Source: Deltaproteobacteria bacterium (GTDB taxonomy: Bacteria > Desulfobacterota > Desulfarculia > Adiutricales > Adiutricaceae). From it: a stretch of DNA of 19,494 bases. The notes beneath the pieces were generated by a model. It worked only from the letters and a program-made list of their open reading frames with translations, had not been told where the DNA came from and did not search any database. Below are positions 7,973-13,244 of the stretch, one piece after another (the first letter of the stretch is position 1; each line of letters begins with the position of its first letter). The position numbers and the translations under genes were made by a program. The stretch is from the NCBI GenBank assembly GCA_031257955.1, contig JAIRNQ010000295.1, forward strand, positions 1 to 19,494. Direction: 5' to 3'.

Positions 7973-8743
7973 TTAGCCCATGGCGGCGAAGAAGGCCAAG
8001 GTGGCCAGCTCGCCCAGTTCAACCGAGGCCCCCAAAAGATCCCCGCTTACCCCGCCCAGGCAGTATTTCCAGAGCTTCACCAGAAAGTAGCCGAGGACCA
8101 GGGCCAGAAGGGCGCACAGAAAGGCTTTGAGGCCAAAGATAAGGCTCAGGGCCAAGCCGAAGAGGGAGGCCAGGCAAAGTTCGTTGAGGCCGCCCAGGGC
8201 TACCATGTTGTGCCCCAATCCCACCGGCCTATCGTCGGGCGTTCCTTGGGGCCTGGGGACCGGCTTTCCCCAAGCCGCCACGGCCGAGGCGGTCAGGCGC
8301 CCCCAGACCGGGTAGAGGAGCAGAACATGGGGCGGGAAGAGGCCCCCGACGGCCAGGCTGACCAGGATTGTGGACTTGAGGGCGAAGTCGGCCACGATGG
8401 CCAACACCCCGAAGGTCCCCAGGTGGCTATCCTTTAAAATTTCCAGCTTGCGTTCTTGGCTTCGGTGTGACAGTAAGGCGTCGGCGGCGTCGGCCAGCCC
8501 GTCCAGGTGAAAGCCCCGGGTTAAAACGATCTGGGCCAAAACTAACGATACCGCCGAGGTGGCCACCGGCAGGGCCGTCCAGCCCAAAAGCGTGGCCAGG
8601 ACGAACGAGGCCAGGCCCAAAACCAGCCCAACCACCGGATAGCAGGCGGGAAAGCGGCCCATCTCGGCCGGGGTCAAAAGTCCCTCGGTTTTTATGGGCA
8701 GTATGGTCAGAAAGGCCAGGCAATCGAGGATGGTTTTGAACAT
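7973..8743 (-). CDS. cobS: Adenosylcobinamide-GDP ribazoletransferase (cobalamin synthase) CobS
   Basis: A 256-residue integral membrane enzyme that joins adenosylcobinamide-GDP and alpha-ribazole (phosphate) to complete the cobalamin nucleotide loop. The hallmark GFHLDGLADAADAL (77-90) holds the acidic metal-binding residues, DSHLGTFG (105-112) follows, and the C-terminal GGVSGDLLGASVELGE (230-245) matches the family end signature. Hydrophobic segments at about 35-57, 60-75, 112-135, 138-157, 190-225 and 246-256 fit a polytopic protein. Length is normal (about 245-260). No other cobalamin gene is visible beside it. Upstream is an extended -10 promoter candidate with a leader of about 120 bases, in which I see no B12-riboswitch box. 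The Shine-Dalgarno is weak (CCGGA just before the ATG). Confidence 0.93.
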   Translation of the reverse strand: MFKTILDCLAFLTILPIKTEGLLTPAEMGRFPACYPVVGLVLGLASFVLATLLGWTALPVATSAVSLVLAQIVLTRGFHLDGLADAADALLSHRSQERKLEILKDSHLGTFGVLAIVADFALKSTILVSLAVGGLFPPHVLLLYPVWGRLTASAVAAWGKPVPRPQGTPDDRPVGLGHNMVALGGLNELCLASLFGLALSLIFGLKAFLCALLALVLGYFLVKLWKYCLGGVSGDLLGASVELGELATLAFFAAMG

Positions 8744-8869
8744 GTCCGGCGGCTTTGGCTTAGGCGTTAAGGTTTAACGGTTGGAAAGGGAATGTCGGTT
8801 GCGGGTTTTGGGCTTGTTCGATAAGTACTTCCCGATACTTTAAGTCGCCTTACCCTTTTGCCCGCGGAA

Positions 8870-8878
8870 AGTATACCA
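8870..8878 (-). promoter_or_regulatory. Extended -10 promoter candidate for cobS
   Basis: The minus strand reads TGGTATACT, a TGn-TATACT extended -10 that matches the sigma-70 consensus well. The -35 region 17 bases upstream (TGTGAT) is poor, as is usual for extended -10 promoters. Transcription would start near 8863, leaving a leader of about 120 bases to cobS. This leader contains an AAGTA/TACTT stem (8823-8827 with 8836-8840). Confidence 0.5.
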
Positions 8879-9207
8879 CAGCCCCGCCCCTTATCACAGA
8901 GGCCCACCCAGTCCCCCAGTCCCTATCTTTGGGACGGCAAAAGGGCAAACTGGCAAACCGGCCCCAATCGGTCCGGCCAATTGGCTCGGTCCGGCCTGGC
9001 TTGCGACTGTAAGTTAAAATTATATTCATTAGTTCTAAAATACAAATCTGGGCATATCCTTACTCTCAATAAAAAGGATAACAATTCCTAAATTTTGAGC
9101 ATATTGCCCCAGGCAGGGTTAAGTTTATTTTTAAGTTAAGCGTTTTTGCCTTAAGCTTGGCTATAAGGGCCTAAATCGGACCTCGGGGCGGATTCGATAA
9201 AAAAAGC

Positions 9208-9236
9208 TTGAAATTATTCCGCCCATCGTGTAAGAA
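9208..9236 (+). promoter_or_regulatory. Sigma-70-type promoter for the H-like gene
   Basis: TTGAAA (9208-9213), a 17-base spacer and TAAGAA (9231-9236) give a good match to the -35/-10 consensus at ideal spacing. Initiation would fall near 9243, about 117 bases ahead of the GTG start. The surroundings are AT-rich. Confidence 0.6.
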
Positions 9237-9347
9237 ATCTACGGATAGATAACCGATTGGCGTTTGTCGATTCCAGTCGCTCCCAGCCAGAAAAATATAA
9301 ACGGCGAATTAGGATTTTCCAACTCGGCACCACCAACCACGCCACCA

Positions 9348-9354
9348 AAGGAGG
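9348..9354 (+). promoter_or_regulatory. Strong ribosome binding site fixing a GTG start
   Basis: AAGGAGG lies 5 bases before the GTG at 9360. It is the best Shine-Dalgarno in the window. An ATG at 9359 is out of frame, so GTG is the start that fits both spacing and frame. Confidence 0.8.
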
Positions 9355-9359
9355 CAAAT

Positions 9360-9887
9360 GTGGATTTGCGCTCGCTGAAATATACCCCTGACCACCTTTG
9401 GGTCAAGATCGACGACGACAGCAACGCCCTAATCGGTTTAACCGAGGAAGGCCTGGAAGATTACCTCGAGCTGCTCGGCATCCGTTTGCCCGGGGAAGGG
9501 GACGAGTACCAGAAGGACCAGCAATTTGGCCGGGTCACGGTGGCTAAAGGCGTTGGCTTCAAGCTCTTGGCCCCCTTTGCCGGCGAGATCCTGGCCGTCA
9601 ACGAGGACATCATCGACGCCCCCGACGTCATTCTGGAGGACCCTTACGAGGAAGGCTGGCTCATCCGCATGAGCGTCAACTCCATGTCCGAATATGACGA
9701 TCTGATGACCCGCGAGGAGTACGACCAGTACCTGGCCGACTCCGAGCCCGACGGCTCTGGCGGGGAGGATGACGACGACGAGGATGACGACGACTCCCTC
9801 TACTTCGAAGACTATGACGATGACGACGACGAGGATGACGACGACGATGACGATTATTATGACGATGACGACGACGACGATTACTAA
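9360..9887 (+). CDS. Glycine-cleavage H-protein-like protein with a poly-aspartate C-terminal tail
   Basis: A 175-residue protein. Residues 5-127 follow the H-protein fold: LKYTPDHLWVKI (6-17), IGLTEEG (25-31), LGIRLPGEGD (39-48), LLAPFAGEILAVNED (69-83) and the strong signature DPYEEGWLIRM (94-104). In GcvH this domain carries lipoate on the lysine of ESVKA. Here the matching stretch is TVAKGVGFK: K63 can be aligned only with a one-residue insertion after it, and the glutamate three residues before it is T60, so lipoylation is uncertain. From about 136 the protein becomes an acidic tail with 28 Asp plus several Glu and Tyr, ending in DDDDDDDY. It is alone, not beside gcvT or gcvP, with its own promoter and terminator. 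A true H protein, a sulfur-pathway lipoate carrier or a non-lipoylated relative are all possible. Function unknown. Confidence 0.85.
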   Translation: MDLRSLKYTPDHLWVKIDDDSNALIGLTEEGLEDYLELLGIRLPGEGDEYQKDQQFGRVTVAKGVGFKLLAPFAGEILAVNEDIIDAPDVILEDPYEEGWLIRMSVNSMSEYDDLMTREEYDQYLADSEPDGSGGEDDDDEDDDDSLYFEDYDDDDDEDDDDDDDYYDDDDDDDY

Positions 9888-9941
9888 AACCGCCCAAAGA
9901 TAAGGCCGACCGGCCCTATCTGGCCCCAAAAACCCATCGCG

Positions 9942-9988
9942 AACCCAACGGATTGGCCCCTCAAGGCCTTTCCCGTTGGGTTTTTTTT
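9942..9988 (+). terminator. Intrinsic terminator of the H-like gene
   Basis: AACCCAACGG (9942-9951) pairs perfectly with CCGTTGGGTT (9973-9982). The loop holds an inner GGCC/GGCC stem, and a run of eight T ends at 9988. It lies about 55 bases after the stop codon. Confidence 0.93.
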
Positions 9989-10042
9989 GCCCCCGCCACT
10001 AGCCGCCCACAACTGGCCGGCCAGGGGTCGGCCAGGGGCCCC

Positions 10043-10085
10043 AAAAAAAAGTAGCCTAAGCGGAGGAAACTCCCGCCTAGGCTAC
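10043..10085 (-). terminator. Intrinsic terminator of the nitroreductase-like gene
   Basis: On the minus strand GTAGCCTAGGCGGGAG (10085-10070) pairs with CCTCCGCTTAGGCTAC (10066-10051) almost without mismatch, and eight T follow (10050-10043). It stands about 55 bases behind the stop codon. Together with the plus-strand terminator at 9942-9988 it insulates two convergent genes. Confidence 0.92.
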
Positions 10086-10138
10086 CTTAGTTGGTCTCGG
10101 CCATTGGGCGCGTGGCCCAAGGGGGACCGAAAGGGGGC

Positions 10139-10750
10139 TTAGAAGTCGCTGCCGGCTGGGTAGCCAATCGATTGGACGGCCAGTATTATCCAGTCGTTGT
10201 CCGGCTTGAGTTCGTCCTTGAGGGCGGCCACCCCGGTTGTGGTGACCACGTTAGCCAGTTGGTTGGCGGCGCAGTAAAGGCCCACGTTCTGGTAGGCCGA
10301 GCCGACGTGAAAGCCGCCCACCGGCCCGTTGGCCGTGCTGGCGAAGAGGAGCGTCAGGGGGGCGCCCCTAAAATCCCCCGACCGGTCGCCGTTTAGGACC
10401 TTTATAAGTTTATTATTGGGAGCGTCGTAAAGATAGACGCCCGAGGCCAACACGGCGTAAACGGCCAGCTCGTTATTGCCGTGGGAAGTGGGGATGGTTC
10501 TCTTGCCGTCCGGGCGGTTAACCCCAAAGGCCGCCCAAAGGATGTCGCTGATCTGCTGGACCGACAGGGCCTCGGGCCGGACGTTCCTAAAGGATTTTCT
10601 TTTGGCCAGCGATTCCATTATGGGCAGGCCGCCCGTTTTGGTCGGTTCGGGCAGGTTAATGTCTTGGGCCCGAGCCTCACCCATGGGGGAGACCAAAGAA
10701 AACCCAAGGGCCAAACAAAGCGCTAAAACAAAAAGTAATGATCTTTTCAT
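10139..10750 (-). CDS. Exported nitroreductase-family (SagB-like) flavoprotein
   Basis: A 203-residue protein. The N-terminus is a Sec-type signal peptide (MKRSLLFVLALCLALGFSL, cleavage probably after EARA at about residue 28; no twin arginine). The mature part resembles the FMN-dependent nitroreductase/ThcOx-SagB fold. It has an AKRKSFRNV start (compare the family RRSxR), SVQQISDILWAAFGVNR, RTIPTSHGNNEL, a YDAPNNKLIKVL beta stretch, PLTLLFAS and the late GGFHVGSAYQNVGLYCAANQL, which in the family packs near FMN. The substrate cannot be told. ATG 10750 is chosen because GGAGG lies 5 bases before it; an upstream in-frame TTG (10762) has no such site. A strong terminator follows. It is probably monocistronic, although an RR gene lies upstream on the same strand. 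Confidence 0.82.
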   Translation of the reverse strand: MKRSLLFVLALCLALGFSLVSPMGEARAQDINLPEPTKTGGLPIMESLAKRKSFRNVRPEALSVQQISDILWAAFGVNRPDGKRTIPTSHGNNELAVYAVLASGVYLYDAPNNKLIKVLNGDRSGDFRGAPLTLLFASTANGPVGGFHVGSAYQNVGLYCAANQLANVVTTTGVAALKDELKPDNDWIILAVQSIGYPAGSDF

Positions 10751-10838
10751 CTTTTCCTCCAACCATTATTTCAATAAAAATGGGAGAGCCTTAAACTCTT
10801 TGCCCCGGGATTAAATGTCTCGCTTCATCCCCACCGCT

Positions 10839-10862
10839 CCGGCCCGGCTTTCGCTGGGCCGG
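10839..10862 (-). other. GC-rich hairpin downstream of the response regulator
   Basis: CCGGCCC and GGGCCGG pair around a GC-GAAA-GC tip with one mismatch, starting about 11 bases after the response regulator stop. No T-run follows, so termination would be weak or factor-aided. Confidence 0.4.
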
Positions 10863-10872
10863 CGACTTGGGC

Positions 10873-11649
10873 TCACTTTGGGCTTTCCGGACGGGTCTGG
10901 GTTTGGCCTTGCGCCAACCCGTAGCCTAAGCCGTGCAGGGTTTGGATGATTTCCTTGGCGCCGGCCTTGGCGAATTTTTTTCTTATGTGCAGGATATGGC
11001 TGTCTATGGTCCGATCGCTCACGCTCACGCCCGGAAAGACCTGGGCCAGGATCTCTTCCCGGCTAAAGATTTTGCGGGGCCTTAGGCAAAGGGCCTTCAA
11101 CAGTTTAAACTCGGTTTGGGTTAGCTCAACCTTGGCGCCGTCCCAGAAGGCCTCCACGCTTTCCAGATCCAGCGCCAGTTTCCCGCGCTCTATCCTCTGG
11201 CTACCGTCGCCCTCGCCATCCCCCGCACCGCTCCCGGGAGCGGTCCCGGCGCCGGCCCCTTGTACTTCCCCGGACGGGCCGGGTAGGTTGAGGTTACGGC
11301 GCAGAACGGCGGCCACCCGGGCCGTCAGCTCCCGGGGGCTGAAGGGTTTGGTGACGTAGTCGTCGCCGCCTATGGTCAGGCCCATAACCAGGTCCAGTTC
11401 CTCGTCCCTGGCCGACAGAAAGATAATCGGGATTTGGCTAAACTCCCTGACCGCCCGGCAAAGCCATAAACCGTCCTTACCTGGAAGGTTGATATCCACG
11501 ATGGCCAAATCTAGCTTGGCTTCCTTGAATATCTTCAGGGCGGGCTCAGCCTCATAAGTCGTCCGGACGGTGTGCCCTGCGGCCGTCAGGGCGAACTCGA
11601 CCACTTGCGAGATATGTGTGTCGTCGTCCACGACCAGGATGTTGGCCAT
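10873..11649 (-). CDS. OmpR/PhoB-type two-component response regulator
   Basis: A 258-residue DNA-binding regulator. The receiver domain (1-118) has the acidic pocket DDD (8-10), the phospho-acceptor D52 in VDINLPGKDG, S79 in FLSA and K101 in TKPF. A linker of about 35 residues rich in Gly, Ala and Pro (122-150) is longer than usual. The winged-helix output domain (about 153-246) shows LTQTEFKLLKAL (176-187), SREEILAQVF, the recognition-helix stretch DRTIDSHILHIRKKF (212-226) and the wing ending LHGLGYGL. An AAAGG precedes the ATG. No histidine kinase is adjacent. The nearest is the GAF kinase two genes upstream, whose dimerisation domain looks more NtrB-like, so pairing is unproven. Targets unknown. 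Confidence 0.9.
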   Translation of the reverse strand: MANILVVDDDTHISQVVEFALTAAGHTVRTTYEAEPALKIFKEAKLDLAIVDINLPGKDGLWLCRAVREFSQIPIIFLSARDEELDLVMGLTIGGDDYVTKPFSPRELTARVAAVLRRNLNLPGPSGEVQGAGAGTAPGSGAGDGEGDGSQRIERGKLALDLESVEAFWDGAKVELTQTEFKLLKALCLRPRKIFSREEILAQVFPGVSVSDRTIDSHILHIRKKFAKAGAKEIIQTLHGLGYGLAQGQTQTRPESPK

Positions 11650-11773
11650 GATTTAAGCCTTTCGCCGCGGCGCGCCCTTGGCCCGGGGCGCCGCCCAAAT
11701 CCCAGCGAAAACGACCCAGTGTCTTGGCCCGCGACTGGGGCCCCGCCAAAGGTGAGGCCCTTGAGAGCCGCCG

Positions 11774-12982
11774 TCAGTTGGGTATGTCGCTAAGGGTCAG
11801 TATGGTTATCTCTGGCCAAGCCAAAAAACGGGCCTGGCTGCCGCTGGCCAGCCCGCCGGTCACGTAAAGGGTGAGCTCGGATATGGTATACAGGCCCACC
11901 GTATAGGGATAACCAAAAACGAACGAGGCCACGTTGGTTTGGGGGGCCCAGGGGGCTTGGACTTGGCCGCCGTGGGTGTGGCCGGCCAGAAAGAGCTTAA
12001 TCCCCACCGCTGACGCGTCTTCCAGCCCCTCGGGCCGGTGCTTGACCACCACGGCCAGATCCCCATATCGGGGCGTTTGACCGCCCAGGCCCCCGAAATC
12101 CAGCGTCCCGCTTTGGCCGTGGTAAGTAAGGCTCTCCTGGCCCAGATCGTCAAAACCCAAAAGAGTTAAGGGTTTGTTGGGGACGTGGGCACCGGAGTTC
12201 CGAAGTACCTTAAGTCCCAAGCCCTCGAGGTTGGCGACCAGCGCGTCCACCGAGTCAACTTCCAGGTCATGGTTGCCCAACACGGCGTAGACCCCGCCCG
12301 GCACTTCCCTGAGGCTTAAGAGCGGGACTCGGTAGTCCAAGCCGAAGGCGGCCTTGCGTTCGACCAGATCGCCGGCCAGGATAACCAGATCCGGCCGTTG
12401 GGCCGCCGCCATGGCCATGGAGGCCGCGAGTTCGGTTATGTTTTGGCCCCGGCCGTAATGGAAATCCGAGAGTAGGGCGATCCGGTAGCCGTAGAGGGAG
12501 GGGTTAAGGTCCCGTATGGGCACGGTCACTTGGCGAATCTCCGGCGGCTGGAGCTGGCGGTAATAGCCGTAGGCGGCCAAGGCCAGCATGATGGCCAAGG
12601 CCACGATCCTTAAGTCCAGGAACCGGGAGAAGCCGCGGCTTTCCTTGAAAAGCTTTTGCAGGCCCTTGTTTTTTTGCCCCCGGATTAAATTGAAAAGGGC
12701 ACCCAGCAGGGTGAAAACCAGGGCCACCGGTAGCCAAAGTAGGTGGACCAGTTCCCAGACGAAGGCCGGGCGATAGACGTAATTCCACAGAAAGGACGAG
12801 ACCGGGGGAGGCGAATCCGAGTAGTATAGGCAATAAAAGCTGGGTATGGCCGCCAAATTAAACAGAATAAATAAGGCTAAAACAAAATACTTTTGCGGTT
12901 TTTCAAGTCTGCCGGCAAAAAAACGCCATGATATGATTTGTGCCAATAATAATATGACCGGCATCGTGGGGTTGGAGAGCAT
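11774..12982 (-). CDS. Membrane-anchored calcineurin-like metallophosphoesterase
   Basis: About 402 residues (416 from an upstream TTG). The N-terminal third is hydrophobic, with about four membrane segments. It is followed by a metallophosphoesterase domain with the full metal-ligand set: LSDFHYG, AGDLVE, LGNHD and GHTHGGQ. This arrangement resembles the YaeI/YkuE-type enzymes, some of which act on phospholipid intermediates, but the substrate cannot be read from sequence. I chose ATG 12982 because the promoter at 13034-13062 would start RNA near 13027, leaving a TTG at 13024 almost leaderless. GAGA lies about 10 bases before the ATG. The response regulator gene follows 124 bases downstream on the same strand and may be cotranscribed. 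Confidence 0.85.
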   Translation of the reverse strand: MLSNPTMPVILLLAQIISWRFFAGRLEKPQKYFVLALFILFNLAAIPSFYCLYYSDSPPPVSSFLWNYVYRPAFVWELVHLLWLPVALVFTLLGALFNLIRGQKNKGLQKLFKESRGFSRFLDLRIVALAIMLALAAYGYYRQLQPPEIRQVTVPIRDLNPSLYGYRIALLSDFHYGRGQNITELAASMAMAAAQRPDLVILAGDLVERKAAFGLDYRVPLLSLREVPGGVYAVLGNHDLEVDSVDALVANLEGLGLKVLRNSGAHVPNKPLTLLGFDDLGQESLTYHGQSGTLDFGGLGGQTPRYGDLAVVVKHRPEGLEDASAVGIKLFLAGHTHGGQVQAPWAPQTNVASFVFGYPYTVGLYTISELTLYVTGGLASGSQARFLAWPEITILTLSDIPN

Positions 12983-13033
12983 GTATAATTCTCGGTAGAC
13001 GGATTGTAATTCGCTTTGGGCCAAACAACGTTT

Positions 13034-13062
13034 ATTTTACAGAAAAATCGTAACGATTCCAA
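13034..13062 (-). promoter_or_regulatory. Sigma-70-type promoter with a palindrome in the spacer, for the metallophosphoesterase
   Basis: The minus strand reads TTGGAA, exactly 17 bases, then TAAAAT. The spacer and -35 edge contain the inverted repeat AATCG-TTA-CGATT (13046-13058), which could be a small operator. It lies about 52 bases upstream of the chosen ATG. Confidence 0.6.
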
Positions 13063-13142
13063 GATCTTCATTTAAAAAACTGCTCATGGTCGCTTTGGTG
13101 CCCCAGAAAGCCGCTCCCCTGGGCTTAACATGGCCAACTTTA

Positions 13143-13244
13143 AATGGCCGGTCGGCCATTGTGACTGTCGTCCGGCCGACCGACTACGTTTCTTTGTCCT
13201 TTAGGCCGTAAGGGCCACCGGGGGGCCACCGGGGGGCCTTACGG
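13143..13244 (-). other. Two hairpins behind the histidine kinase gene
   Basis: CCGTAAGG (13206-13213) pairs perfectly with CCTTACGG (13237-13244), starting at the base next to the kinase stop codon. Its loop is a tandem pair of the 11-base unit CCACCGGGGGG. Further on, AATGGCC-GGTC-GGCCATT (an inverted repeat at 13143-13160) is followed on the minus strand by TTTAAAG. Neither has a long T-run. They may end the glgA-kinase transcript imperfectly or protect its 3' end. Confidence 0.5.

Larger units (their letters stand above)
8744..9359. other. Divergent intergenic region between cobS and the H-like gene
   Basis: These 616 bases separate leftward cobS from the rightward H-like gene. The cobS-proximal half holds its leader and promoter. 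The stretch 9010-9240 turns sharply AT-rich and contains a perfect 7-bp inverted repeat, TATCCTT (9055-9061) with AAGGATA (9074-9080), plus the promoter at 9208-9236. Short open frames here have no ribosome binding site and no recognisable protein. The frame of the H-like gene stays open back to a TTG at 9264, but the strong ribosome binding site points to the GTG at 9360. Confidence 0.6.

Noticed and set aside
7816..8022. N-terminal extension of icd upstream of ATG 7815
   Set aside because: The added 69 residues are translated tandem repeat and overlap the end of cobS. The family start is matched at 7815.
8744..8870. Cobalamin riboswitch before cobS
   Set aside because: The leader is only about 120 bases, and I find no B12-box-like sequence or the usual multi-arm junction. 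Only a short AAGTA/TACTT stem is seen.
8858..9091. A 77-codon plus-strand frame upstream of the H-like gene
   Set aside because: It crosses the cobS promoter region, lacks a ribosome binding site and has no recognisable protein content.
9438..9929. Minus-strand frame rich in Val and Ile opposite the H-like gene
   Set aside because: The hydrophobic run is only the reverse reading of the Asp codon tract. It has no start signals.
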